Source of the DNA: Alkalinema sp. CACIAM 70d
GTDB taxonomy: Bacteria > Cyanobacteriota > Cyanobacteriia > Leptolyngbyales > Leptolyngbyaceae
Assembly: GCA_002148405.1 (NCBI GenBank)
Contig: MUGG01000106.1
Coordinates: 1 to 57,796 of the forward strand
Reading direction: 5' to 3'
Length of the DNA: 57,796 nt
The position numbers were made by a program, and so were the translations under genes. Below the pieces are notes generated by a model, which worked only from the letters and a program-made list of their open reading frames with translations, was not told the origin of the DNA and did not search any database. Of the stretch, positions 36,106 to 45,141 are shown one piece after another (positions within the stretch are counted from its first letter, which is position 1; each line of letters opens with the position of its first letter).

Positions 36106-36900
36106 ATGGTTGCAGCCGATCCGCATATGTCCAACTCCCCCCAACAGAAGCACCCCGATCGCTTTTCCGTTCTCGGGTTGCCCGTGCATCTCCTAACTGA
36201 CTATCCCAGCTGGCTGGCCGATCGTCTCCGGCATTACCAGGGTTGCCATGTTGTCACGCTCAATGCGGAAATGACCATGCAGGCGGAGCAAAACCCAGCC
36301 CTAGCAACCATCATTCACCAAGCAGATTTAGTCATTCCCGATGGGGCCGGAATTGTGCTGTACCTCAAGCTCTACGGCAAAACGACCCAGCGCTGTCCCG
36401 GCATTGAACTGGCGGAAACCTTGCTGCGCCATGCATCTGTATCTGGCGATCCGGTCTTCTTCTATGGCGGTGCGCCTGCGGTGGCGGAACAGGCTGCAAT
36501 TAATTGGCAACAGCGACTCCCTGGCTTACAGATCGCCGGCACTCAGCATGGCTACCTTCAAGGGGAAGAAATGGCGGGTTTCTGGGAACAATTACGATCG
36601 CTACAACCGCGAATCATCTACGTCGGGCTAGGCGTACCCCGTCAGGAACTGTGGATTGCCGAACACCGTCACCTCTGTCCAGAGGCCATTTGGATTGGTG
36701 TGGGTGGCAGTTTTGACATCTGGGCGGGCACCAAGGATCGCGCCCCCGCTTGGCTCCGGGATAATCACCTGGAATGGGTATATCGGCTCTACCAGGAACC
36801 GTGGCGTTGGAAGCGGATGTTAGCGTTACCGCAGTTCGCTTGGCGATCGATCGTCTATCGAATGACCGGACGCAACCCCGTCAGCCGTGAATTGCGATAG
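36106..36900 (+). CDS. WecG/TagA/CpsF-family glycosyltransferase
   Basis: 264 residues from the ATG at 36106, five bases after AGAGGTG; a GTG two codons upstream is less well placed. Family marks: VLGLPVHLLTDY near the N-terminus, VVTLNAEM with the catalytic-site Thr, ADLVIPDGAGIVLY with the active Asp, RCPGIEL, then IIYVGLGVPRQELWI and IGVGGSFDIWAGTKDRAP. It transfers N-acetylmannosamine or a similar sugar to a lipid-linked acceptor in surface polysaccharide synthesis at the inner face of the membrane. The C-terminal LEWVYRLYQEPWRWKRM stretch is the family's membrane-contact end. The FtsE-like gene follows 29 bases later. Confidence 0.93.
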   Translation: MVAADPHMSNSPQQKHPDRFSVLGLPVHLLTDYPSWLADRLRHYQGCHVVTLNAEMTMQAEQNPALATIIHQADLVIPDGAGIVLYLKLYGKTTQRCPGIELAETLLRHASVSGDPVFFYGGAPAVAEQAAINWQQRLPGLQIAGTQHGYLQGEEMAGFWEQLRSLQPRIIYVGLGVPRQELWIAEHRHLCPEAIWIGVGGSFDIWAGTKDRAPAWLRDNHLEWVYRLYQEPWRWKRMLALPQFAWRSIVYRMTGRNPVSRELR

Positions 36901-36929
36901 GAACCGTATTAGGAAGGAGTGTGTGGTGT

Positions 36930-37751
36930 ATGGCGCAGAGTGTGGTGAATCCCCAGAGCAGTCCAGCAAACCCGATCGCTGAAACCGATCGGGGCTATTC
37001 ACCCCATCCACCCACTCATCCATCGGCTGGAGAACCGCGCCAGTCCCCCACTGAGGAACGAGTTGCGCCCCAGGCCGCACGGGAAACGATTATCCAACTG
37101 CGAAACGTCAGCAAAACCTACCGTAACGGTAGCCAAGCCCTGATGGGAGTCAACTTGGATATCAAAAAAGGAGATTTCTACTTAGTGACGGGGCCTTCAG
37201 GATCAGGAAAATCCACCCTGCTGAAACTGCTCTATGGGGAAGAACGGGCCAGCCTCGGTGAAGTGAAAGTAGATGGCTGCGATTTGAATACTCTGCGGGG
37301 CGATCGCTTGGCCCGACTGCGGCGACGGATTGGAGTGGTATTTCAAGACTATAAACTGATTTCCCGGCGCACCGTGGCAGAAAATGTCGCCTTCGTCCTC
37401 TGGGCCCAGGGCTATGGGCGGGCGGAAGTGGAACGGCGGCTGCAACCTGCGCTGAAAATGGTTGGACTCCAGCACAAGGCAGAAGTGTTCCCGGAGGAAT
37501 TGTCTGGAGGAGAACAGCAACGGGTCAGCATTGCCCGCGCAATCGTCGGAACGCCGCCGATTTTACTAGCAGATGAACCCACAGGTAACCTGGATCCTGA
37601 TAACTCCCGGCAAATTTTGAATATCCTGAAGCGGCTCAACCAAATCGGCATCACGATTCTGGTCACGACCCACGATGAAAGCTTGATTCGATCGGCAGAT
37701 TTACCCATCCTGCAAGTGCGAAATGGTCAGATCTCTCTTCTGCAAACTTAG
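36930..37751 (+). CDS. FtsE-like ABC ATPase
   Basis: 273 residues from the ATG at 36930, ten bases after AGGAAGGAG (36911-36919); the GTG at 36921 is too close to that site. About 48 disordered Pro-rich residues precede an ATPase core: Walker A GPSGSGKST, Q-loop VVFQDYKLISRRTV, signature ELSGGEQQRVSIARAI and Walker B LLADEPTGNLD, with the switch His in TTHDESL. The GVVFQDYKL and LLKLLYGEE segments match FtsE, the partner of the division permease FtsX, which controls peptidoglycan hydrolases. No ftsX gene is next to it. A gene for a GH19-type cell-wall hydrolase follows. Confidence 0.88.
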   Translation: MAQSVVNPQSSPANPIAETDRGYSPHPPTHPSAGEPRQSPTEERVAPQAARETIIQLRNVSKTYRNGSQALMGVNLDIKKGDFYLVTGPSGSGKSTLLKLLYGEERASLGEVKVDGCDLNTLRGDRLARLRRRIGVVFQDYKLISRRTVAENVAFVLWAQGYGRAEVERRLQPALKMVGLQHKAEVFPEELSGGEQQRVSIARAIVGTPPILLADEPTGNLDPDNSRQILNILKRLNQIGITILVTTHDESLIRSADLPILQVRNGQISLLQT

Positions 37752-37897
37752 GACTGCAAACTTAGTGTTCCCGTGAATCCACCTTTACGGAAGACGTTCC
37801 CGAGCAAGTGAAGTAATGCTACGGATGTCGAAGACCTAGCGTTTTTTCGACAACATTGGAAGAAAGCTCTATTAAACTTGATCGATCGAACGAAACT

Positions 37898-38800
37898 ATG
37901 CCCTCTGCGACTCAGCTCAAAATTTGGCGTAAACAGGCTGCGGATAAACTTGCCAGTTTGCTGACCGAGAATGACACAACCGAACTGGTAACGGGTGATT
38001 TTAAAGCCGATGAACTGTTGCGGGTGCTCAATAATCTGCCCAAGCGTCCGGCTAACCGGGCACCCTACGCAGGCACCTTCCCAAACCTGGCGATCTCGGA
38101 TGCGCGCCGCAAGGCAGCGGATTTGCTAAAGCAACGAATTGTTGGCATCTCTGGAGAAACGCTGCAAACTCAGGATGGGCTAGTAGACGACACGCTGCGG
38201 GTACTGCTGCGAGCCAACGATCGTCCAGAGGGAAAGTCTCCCTATGCTGAATTTTTTCCAGAAGTGGCGATTCCCCCCGTTTCGATCGACAACTTACTAG
38301 ACATTGCACCCTATGCCGAACCTGCACAGGTTCGCTTGCTCCATCCCCACCTGTTGCAAACAATGGTGACCTATGAGATTAACACGCCATTGCGCCAAGC
38401 CCATTTTCTAGCGCAAGTGGCCCACGAATCGGGGTCTTTCAACTACCTAGAAGAACTGGCCTCTGGGGAGGACTATGAAGGTCGGATAGATTTAGGCAAT
38501 GTTCAGGAAGGCGATGGTGTTCGTTTTAAGGGGCGGGGCTTGATTCAAGTCACGGGTCGCCATAATTACCGAAGCTGTGGGGCAGATTTGGGGATAGATC
38601 TGCTGGCGAATCCGACCCGGTTAGCAGATCCCGACTTAGCTTGCTTAAGTGCGGGCTGGTTCTGGAACCGGGAACATCTCAATCGCTTGGCGGATGAGGA
38701 TGATCTCGACAATATTACGCTGACGATCAACGGAGGCTATAACGGCTATGAAGAACGCCGAGACTTTCTAGAAGTGGCAAAACAGGTCTTGCAGGTGTAG
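37898..38800 (+). CDS. GH19-type (chitinase/lysozyme-like) hydrolase with N-terminal repeat pair
   Basis: 300 residues from the ATG at 37898; a TTG at 37856 would add 14. Residues 130-300 match the phage-type GH19 fold: catalytic Glu177 in AQVAHESGSFNYLEE, RFKGRGLIQVTGRHNY near 209 and AGWFWNREHLNRLAD then TLTINGGYNGYEERR near the end. It should cut peptidoglycan or chitin-like glycans. The N-terminal part holds two copies of a ~57-residue repeat (10-66 and 69-125), each ending in a PYAG/EFFP-like segment, so it may be a wall- or partner-binding module. No signal peptide is visible. A strong terminator follows. Confidence 0.88.
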   Translation: MPSATQLKIWRKQAADKLASLLTENDTTELVTGDFKADELLRVLNNLPKRPANRAPYAGTFPNLAISDARRKAADLLKQRIVGISGETLQTQDGLVDDTLRVLLRANDRPEGKSPYAEFFPEVAIPPVSIDNLLDIAPYAEPAQVRLLHPHLLQTMVTYEINTPLRQAHFLAQVAHESGSFNYLEELASGEDYEGRIDLGNVQEGDGVRFKGRGLIQVTGRHNYRSCGADLGIDLLANPTRLADPDLACLSAGWFWNREHLNRLADEDDLDNITLTINGGYNGYEERRDFLEVAKQVLQV

Positions 38801-38852
38801 CCTGAGACTCACCCACGATTGAACGAAAATTGACGACAATTTGCTAAAAATC

Positions 38853-38896
38853 AACCCCTAGGAGTGACTCATACCTGCTCCTAGGGGTTAACTTTT
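38853..38896 (+). terminator. Strong rho-independent terminator after the GH19 gene
   Basis: Twelve perfect base pairs: AACCCCTAGGAG (38853-38864) with CTCCTAGGGGTT (38878-38889), 13-base loop, followed by AACTTTT. Confidence 0.8.
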
Positions 38897-39147
38897 ACAA
38901 GCAGCCACAGCAGAATCACGCAAAGACAGGGAGGTTACCCTACCCTAACCTGGGTTCCACCGCAATCGCAGCCGATCGAGATCACAGCAACCCAACTGAC
39001 TGCCGTGATCTGCCTTGACTATTAGATTTCAATCTATAGAACTAACCGTTAATCTATAAATTTAATCTATTAACTTAATTAGACAATCTTGACATTTACT
39101 GAGTTAACTTGACGGAGTTAACCCTTTCTATCTAGCCTCAGCTTCGC

Positions 39148-39693
39148 CTATCTGGCCCCAGCTTCAAAAGTGGGAGCATAGGCTTGCAATAGAGAACTGA
39201 CTTGGGTCAAGATCTCGTCCTTGTTGTTGTTTTTGCCGATCGCCTGCCGCTCAGGGAAGAATTCAGGTCGATCAAGGTTCTTCGCAATGGCTTCGTTGAC
39301 ACATTGCGCAATCAGGGGAGACAAGTCCTCCTTCGCCTTAGATCGTTGATAGGTAGCCCCTTCTTCCGTAGTGGCATAGAGCGGGGGCAGTCGGTTGAGA
39401 GCGTAAGCCGCAATATCCCCTAGGTCAAGGGTACGTTCGCTGGTCGCTTCAATTTCGGCGACACGGGCGATCGCTTCCGTCAGGACTAACTCTTCCATGA
39501 CATTGATGAACTGCTTCCGGGGAACGGCCACCACTTCTCCAGTCAGCAGGGCACCCATCAAACGATCAAGGGACATGTATTCCTCGATCGAGAGTTCTGA
39601 GGCCGTATCACAGATCCGTCCCACTTCCGCTTCCATGGCGGGAGTCAGATAACCATCCTGCAAGGCTTGTTCGACGATCTTCTCAATACTCAT
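39148..39693 (-). CDS. ComFB-family protein (candidate cyclic-dinucleotide receptor)
   Basis: 181 residues from the ATG at 39693, five bases after GGAAAG; a GTG four codons earlier is the alternative. The N-terminal half is helical (LTPAMEAEVGRICDTASELS). Residues about 58-140 form the ComFB-like core with VMEELVLTEAI, DIAAYALNRLPPLYATTEEG and CVNEAIAKNL. ComFB proteins in cyanobacteria have been described as c-di-GMP-binding receptors that affect motility and natural competence; the assignment here is by motif. It is a single gene between long spacers. A c-di-GMP phosphodiesterase lies at 25.4 kb. Confidence 0.85.
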   Translation of the reverse strand: MSIEKIVEQALQDGYLTPAMEAEVGRICDTASELSIEEYMSLDRLMGALLTGEVVAVPRKQFINVMEELVLTEAIARVAEIEATSERTLDLGDIAAYALNRLPPLYATTEEGATYQRSKAKEDLSPLIAQCVNEAIAKNLDRPEFFPERQAIGKNNNKDEILTQVSSLLQAYAPTFEAGAR

Positions 39694-40183
39694 AGCGCTT
39701 TCCACTGGCTTGATCGTGGCGTGTTGAGATGGGTTTTATCCATCATGCCCCAGAATTGAGGTCTAGCAACACCCATTATGCACCACACAATTTATATACG
39801 TTTTCTCCTCAGTTGTATCAGGGAAATCAAGGATTCTCCAAAGAATCTCTCACTTTTTTTTTCGGTGGGCCATGGGTAATTGCCTTCCTCCGAGAAACGT
39901 AACCCTTTTCGGGGATAGCATTTACAGTGATTGCCTAGCGTTTAAGCTAGACAGGGCCTCTGTACTTTTTAATACCTCCCACGTTTGCAGTCTGACGGAC
40001 ACTCAATCTCAGGAAGGGATCTGGACTGAACTGTTCAGTCTAGATCGCGGCAAACCTTACTAGGATGCCGATTTGGCAAGTGCGATCGAGGAATCTGATC
40101 GATCTACCCCCTGGGAACCCATGGGCCTGTAGTATCCTGAAAGTTAATCAACTGTAATATTTCTTCTCATCTGAGAGCGGCCT
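39694..40183. other. Intergenic region with an operator-like dyad
   Basis: Spacer between the ComFB gene and the antiporter gene. A near-continuous 17-base dyad lies at 40024-40040. A CTAGC/GCTAG hairpin lies near 39936-39951 and an 8-base T-run near 39853. No coding signal. Confidence 0.5.
40024..40040. promoter_or_regulatory. Perfect 17-bp palindrome, possible operator
   Basis: GACTGAAC and GTTCAGTC flank a single T. It stands 143 bases before the antiporter start, as a homodimer-binding operator would. Confidence 0.45.
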
Positions 40184-42457
40184 GTGCAGGAAGACTTTCG
40201 ACTAATTGTGGATTTGGTGACCGTCCTAGCGGCAGCGGCAGCAGGGGGTTTGCTGGCAGCGTTGCTGCGCCAGCCCGTGTTGCTGGGCTATCTGTTGGCG
40301 GGCATCATTGTGGGGCCGACGGGGCTGGGGCTGATTAAGGAACTGGTGCAGGTGGAGACTCTGGCGCAGTTCGGGGCGGCCTTTTTGCTGTTTGCCCTGG
40401 GGGTAGAGTTTTCCTTCTCAGAATTGCAGAAGGTGAAGTGGATTAGTTTAGGCGGGGGAGGCTTGCAGATTGCCCTGACGATTTTGGTGACGACAGGGGC
40501 GTCATTGCTGATGGGCTGGGTGACTTCGCCGCCCCAGGGGGTCTTTCTGGGGGCGATTTTGTCGCTATCCTCGACGGCGGTGGTGCTGAAGTCGCTGATG
40601 GAGCGTAACGAGACGGGGACAGCCCACGGGCAGGTGATGCTGGGCATCTTGGTGGTGCAGGATTTGGCCCTAGGGTTGATGCTGGCGGTGCTGCCTGCCT
40701 TGGATAAACCTGCGGAGGAGATTGGACTGGCGGTGGGCTGGGCCTTAGTGCAGACGGGTCTGTTTGCGCTGGGGGCGGTGGCAGCGGGGATCTGGGTGAT
40801 TCCCCGGCTGTTGCGGCTGCTGGCCAAGACGGAGAGCCGAGAACTGTTTTTGTTGGGAGTGGTGGCGCTGTGTTTAGGGATTGCGCTGCTGACGGAGCAG
40901 TTGGGCCTGTCGATCGAGATGGGGGCATTTGTGGCGGGGTTGATGATCTCGGAGGTGGAGTATGCGGATCAGACCCTGACCTATGTGGAGCCAATTCGGG
41001 ATATTTTTGCGTCGTTGTTTTTTGCGTCGATCGGGATGTTGATCGACCCCGTGTTTTTGTGGAATAACCTAGAGCTGATTCTGGGACTGGTGGCGTTGGT
41101 GCTGGTGGGTAAGTTCCTGATTGTGACGCCGCTGGTCAAGGTTTTTGGCTATGACTTGAAGACGGCGCTAATCAGTGGTTTGGGGCTGGCGCAGATTGGG
41201 GAGTTTTCCTTTGTGTTGGCCAGTGAGGGGCAGGCGCTGGGGCTGGTGTCGCGGCGGGTTTATCTGCTGATTTTGGGGACGACGGCGGTGACGTTGGTAG
41301 TGACGCCGTTTATTTTGCGGGCAGTGCCGCAGTTGTTGGCTTGGGCGGAGGCGGTGCCCTGGTTAGCAAAGTATTTGCTTCAGTCTGAAGGGTTGATGGA
41401 GAATTCAGATGATCTGCCTCAAAAGCGCCATGTGGTGATCTGCGGCTATGGTTGGACGGGGCGCAATTTGGTCAAGTTGTTGCAGCAGCAGAGTTGTCCG
41501 GTGGTGGTGGTGGAGCAGTCGGAAAGTCGGATTCAGCAGTTGCGGGATGCAGGCGTTCCCTACATTTACGGCAATGCAGCGAGTTTGCATGTGCTGGAAA
41601 AAGCGGGGGTGGCGGAGGCGCGAGGGATGGCGATCGCGCTGCCCGATCCCATGAGTACGCGATTGGCGTTGAAGCGGACGTTGGAGATTGCGCCAGATTT
41701 GGATGTGGTGGTACGGGCCAATCAGCCGAAGGATATCGAGATGCTGTACCAACTAGGGGCACGGGAGGTGGTGCAACCACAGTTTGAGGCGAGTTTGGAG
41801 ATTTCGGCCCACCTGTGGATGGGTATGGGGGTGACGAGTAGTTTGGTGCAGAGTCGGATTCAAACAATTCGTAATGCGCGGTATTTAGAGTTTCGGCCTG
41901 CGTTGTCGGCGGTGGAGTTATCGCGGGAGTTGAAGGCGGCGACGAGTGATTTGAATAATAAGTGGTATCACATGCCGGATGATTCGCCGCTGCTGGGGAT
42001 GACGTTGGAGGAGACGGATGTCTGGCGGCTGACGGGGGTGACGTTGATGGCGATCCGGCGGGCAGGGGGGTTGGAGATTGATTACCCAACGGGGGAAATG
42101 ACGCTGGAGCAAGGCGATCGGGTATTGCTGGTGGGCGATGCGTCTGAAATGAGGGCATTTGAGGCATTGGTGAAGGGAGAGGTGGCAGTTCCGGCCCAGG
42201 GAAATTCCTGTCAGTGGCTGGGGGTGCCGGAGGGTAGTCCGATCGTAGGGTTACGGATTGAGGCGTTGGCGCTAGAGGGGGTGCAGGTGCAGGCGCTGCG
42301 ACGGGAAGGGAAGTTTTTCCAGGGGCCGGAGGGCAGTGTGGATATACAGGAGGGCGATCGGTTATTGTTGTGTGGAACAGTGGCGGCGTTGAGTATGGCA
42401 CAGGCGAAGATTGTGCCGGAGTGGAATTCGCCGCTGAGTTCTTCGATCGCAAGCTAA
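40184..42457 (+). CDS. Kef-type cation:proton antiporter with TrkA-N and TrkA-C domains
   Basis: 757 residues from a GTG start at 40184; no ATG in this frame lies nearer. The first ~385 residues form the CPA2 antiporter fold with about 12 helices (opening LVTVLAAAAAGGLLAALLRQ), containing LLFALGVEFSFSELQ and SLSSTAVVLKSLME. Then comes a TrkA-N Rossmann domain (VVICGYGWTGRNLVKLL near 410) and two TrkA-C modules (about 575-655 and 670-745). KefB/KefC-like proteins exchange K+ or Na+ for protons, gated by a nucleotide bound to the Rossmann part. The two TrkA-C modules are complete. Unusually G-rich coding strand, so long antisense frames appear. An operator-like dyad lies upstream. Confidence 0.92.
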   Translation: MQEDFRLIVDLVTVLAAAAAGGLLAALLRQPVLLGYLLAGIIVGPTGLGLIKELVQVETLAQFGAAFLLFALGVEFSFSELQKVKWISLGGGGLQIALTILVTTGASLLMGWVTSPPQGVFLGAILSLSSTAVVLKSLMERNETGTAHGQVMLGILVVQDLALGLMLAVLPALDKPAEEIGLAVGWALVQTGLFALGAVAAGIWVIPRLLRLLAKTESRELFLLGVVALCLGIALLTEQLGLSIEMGAFVAGLMISEVEYADQTLTYVEPIRDIFASLFFASIGMLIDPVFLWNNLELILGLVALVLVGKFLIVTPLVKVFGYDLKTALISGLGLAQIGEFSFVLASEGQALGLVSRRVYLLILGTTAVTLVVTPFILRAVPQLLAWAEAVPWLAKYLLQSEGLMENSDDLPQKRHVVICGYGWTGRNLVKLLQQQSCPVVVVEQSESRIQQLRDAGVPYIYGNAASLHVLEKAGVAEARGMAIALPDPMSTRLALKRTLEIAPDLDVVVRANQPKDIEMLYQLGAREVVQPQFEASLEISAHLWMGMGVTSSLVQSRIQTIRNARYLEFRPALSAVELSRELKAATSDLNNKWYHMPDDSPLLGMTLEETDVWRLTGVTLMAIRRAGGLEIDYPTGEMTLEQGDRVLLVGDASEMRAFEALVKGEVAVPAQGNSCQWLGVPEGSPIVGLRIEALALEGVQVQALRREGKFFQGPEGSVDIQEGDRLLLCGTVAALSMAQAKIVPEWNSPLSSSIAS

Positions 42458-42601
42458 GGTTTGGGATGAGGTTGGGGTACCTGTCGGACTGCAAGGATCG
42501 GTGAGGATCCTTGAGTTTGGGATAGACTCCTTACCGTGCCTGAGTTGAGGTTATTTCCCTAATCGCAATCGACATCCCAGGTACGCTAAAGTCGATGAAT
42601 G

Positions 42602-43748
42602 TTAGGTTTCATGCTTTAACCCAACCTGCAAGACCGATGCGATCTCACTCAGCGATTCGATTGACTGTAATTTGTTTAATGCATAATTCGCTGCGCTGAA
42701 AGCTGAATTTCGATTAATTCCCTCAAGTATTTGGCTGATTGCAAATGCTGCATTAGCATCACCCAAAGATACGAAGAAGCCTGTCGGATCTAAATTCGTG
42801 ACTGGATTATTAGCTACTAGGCATTCAATACCTGTCCCGCTGTGTCCGTCAACAATCGCATGCTGCCTAATCCATCCACCAGGTAGTAACTCGTCTGGCC
42901 CGCCTGAGTTTGGGTGATCAGGTCATTCCCATGGACGTAGGATGCCTGCACGCTGCCATCCGGCGTATATTCTTCCCATACATTCGCCGTGATGCCCTCA
43001 TCCAGCAGATACCGCATTTCGATTCCGTTCTCCTTGGAAGATACTCGAATCCCTTGGTCGTTGTAGCTGTAGTCTATAGTCTTCGTTCCTACGATCGCTG
43101 AGATTAGGCGCTTCCCGTTATTTCAGCTATAGGTCGTAGTGATACTATTCTCGATTTTGGTCTGGGTGCTGCCGTTGTTGTCGTAGGTGTATTCGACGGT
43201 GATGGCATTGTTGACTTTTTCGTTCAGAAGTCGGTCGTTCTAGTCGTAAGCATAACTTGTCGTTACTTCGTTGACGGTTTTGATCACGCGGTTGCCTACG
43301 GCGTCGTAGGTGTAGATGGATGTCCGATCGCCGTTCACCGCATCCACGATCGTTTCTTCGATCAAGCGATACAAATCATCGTAGCTGTTAGCGATCGACC
43401 TCGTTTGCCCATTCACAACCTCGATCGCTGTCTTGCGATTCCTAACTTTATCCAGGGTGTAGACGTGTTTGGACAGTTCGACGGTTCCCCGCTTGCTGGT
43501 CAATTCCTTCAGACGGTTGAGGGTATCGTACTCGCGAATTTCCTCCGTCCCATTGCCGAAGCTAGTTTTGGTCAGGCGATTGGCGGCATCGTAGTCGTAA
43601 TCCGCTTGCAATGCCCCATTCAATTTCACCAAGTCCAACCGATTGCGCTCATCGTAGGTGTAGGTGGTGGTGCCAGATGCCGTGGTGCCAGAAGTGCGAT
43701 TGCCATTCTGGTCTACGGCGGCGACTCGTCGGCCCAAACCGGTCTCTC
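42602..43748 (-). pseudogene. Decayed RHS-repeat protein gene
   Basis: Reading from 43748 down, a frame opens without a start (GLGRRVAAVDQNGNRT) and contains classic YD-type RHS repeats (YTYDERNRLDLV, YDYDAANRLTKTSFGNG, YTYDAVGNRVIK). It has an in-frame TAG at 43240-43242 where Gln is expected and a TGA at 43123-43125 where Trp is expected, then continues to GQVLNA. At about 42820 the frame shifts and resumes as CLVANNPVTNLDPTGFF, the RHS core end, followed by a ~40-residue tail ending at 42602. Sequence between the two parts is missing, so a deletion occurred. RHS proteins deliver toxins or act in contact; this one cannot be functional. The 5' part is also lost. Confidence 0.85.
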
Positions 43749-43902
43749 ACCACCATGCTAGAGTTAATTACTTGGATCGTCGGGACATTATTGAACCGTA
43801 ACTCTTATCTGAATATCTAATGATCGCACCATCTTTCCTTTGATTCGCCACACAAAGCGTGTCCCCTTTCGCTAAGCTAGATCCTGGGTGATTCGCGCTA
43901 GG

Positions 43903-45141
43903 ATGGCTGAAATGAAACTTGCAGACCTTTGGCCTTGGGTCATACCCCCGATCGTCGGTGGCATCATTGGTTACTTCACCAACGACATTGCCATTCGCAT
44001 GTTATTCCGCCCCTACCGCCCCTGGTACATCGGCAACTTCCGCGTTCCCTTCACCCCCGGCGTCATCCCCCGCAACCAAGCCAAACTGGCTAAACGTATC
44101 GCCGATACTATTATGGGTTCCCTCCTCACCCCTGATGAAATCCACGGCATTGCCCAACGCCTGCTTAAAGTTGAACGAGTCCAAGCCGCCATTCTTTGGA
44201 TTCTTCGCCTCGTCCTGGATCAACTGCAAACTGGAAAAGAAGAAAATACCACTAAAGTTCTTGCAAATATCCTGCGGGATTTATTCGGTGACTCCCTGCC
44301 TCGATTGCTGCAAGTCCTAGCTCAGCAAGAACACTTCTTGGAAACCCAACTGAATCAGATTTTCGATCGAATCTTACTGGAATTTCAACTGACTGAAGAA
44401 CAGGCCAACCACCTCTCCGTTTGGCTACTCACCTCCGTTCTTCCTCCCGATGTCCTGCGGCAAATCCTCGTCGATTTTCTCACCGATCGCAATATCCAAA
44501 TCCTCGACGATCGCTTCCGCGAAAAAACCAGCGGTACCTACTGGGTGGTTGCCAATCTATTTGGTGTACGCAATTCCCTGATTCGATTGCGCACCTTTTG
44601 CCTCGACGATCGGGAAGCCACCAACGCCATTATCAAAGACTTGGTCATCTCCCTGCGCATTCAGCAACGCTTCCAGGAATTCTTCTACGACTTTTCCCTG
44701 CAAAACCTTCCGGTCTCCACCGTCCGACAACTCCGCCGCACCCTACGGGACAGCGTCCGCACCTATCTGCGCGATCGGGGGGCCGACCTCCTGCAAGGGC
44801 TGAGTTCCTCTGTCAATTGGGAAAACGTGGCTTCGGTGGTTCTTAAAAGGCTGCAAACTCTGAGTGCCGTGAGTGAATCACTAGATGTCGTTAGTTGGGA
44901 GATCGCCAACGTTTTAGAGCGCTACCTAGAACGGGATTTAGAAAACATCGTAATTGAAGTTCTTCCCATTCTAGATATCGATCAAGTAATCATTAACCGA
45001 GTTATGGCAACCCCACCGGAGGAAATGGAAGCGGGAATTAACGAACTTGTTCAGACAGAACTACAGGCGATCGTTAATCTAGGAGGCGTCCTCGGGGTCG
45101 CGATCGGTCTGCTGCAAACGCTTTCCTTACTTTGGCATTAA
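43903..45141 (+). CDS. DUF445-family membrane protein
   Basis: 412 residues from the ATG at 43903; a GTG at 43888 and an ATG at 43912 are alternatives. An N-terminal helix ([20 protein letters not shown]) is followed by the DUF445 motif [13 protein letters not shown] and [18 protein letters not shown], then a long helical body, and a C-terminal helix with [19 protein letters not shown]. This layout places the helical body in the cytoplasm or in the periplasm between two anchors. Members of the family are widespread but of undefined role. It is a single gene followed by an 800-base spacer. Confidence 0.88.
   Translation: MAEMKLADLWPWVIPPIVGGIIGYFTNDIAIRMLFRPYRPWYIGNFRVPFTPGVIPRNQAKLAKRIADTIMGSLLTPDEIHGIAQRLLKVERVQAAILWILRLVLDQLQTGKEENTTKVLANILRDLFGDSLPRLLQVLAQQEHFLETQLNQIFDRILLEFQLTEEQANHLSVWLLTSVLPPDVLRQILVDFLTDRNIQILDDRFREKTSGTYWVVANLFGVRNSLIRLRTFCLDDREATNAIIKDLVISLRIQQRFQEFFYDFSLQNLPVSTVRQLRRTLRDSVRTYLRDRGADLLQGLSSSVNWENVASVVLKRLQTLSAVSESLDVVSWEIANVLERYLERDLENIVIEVLPILDIDQVIINRVMATPPEEMEAGINELVQTELQAIVNLGGVLGVAIGLLQTLSLLWH

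Noticed and set aside
40288..40994. Two long minus-strand frames opposite the antiporter membrane part
   Set aside because: Compositional shadows of the G-rich hydrophobic coding strand; no domain seen.
41472..42494. 340-residue minus-strand frame opposite the Kef-type antiporter
   Set aside because: Very rich in Pro, Ser, Ala and Thr, the mirror of the G-rich coding strand; the plus-strand frame has clear family motifs.
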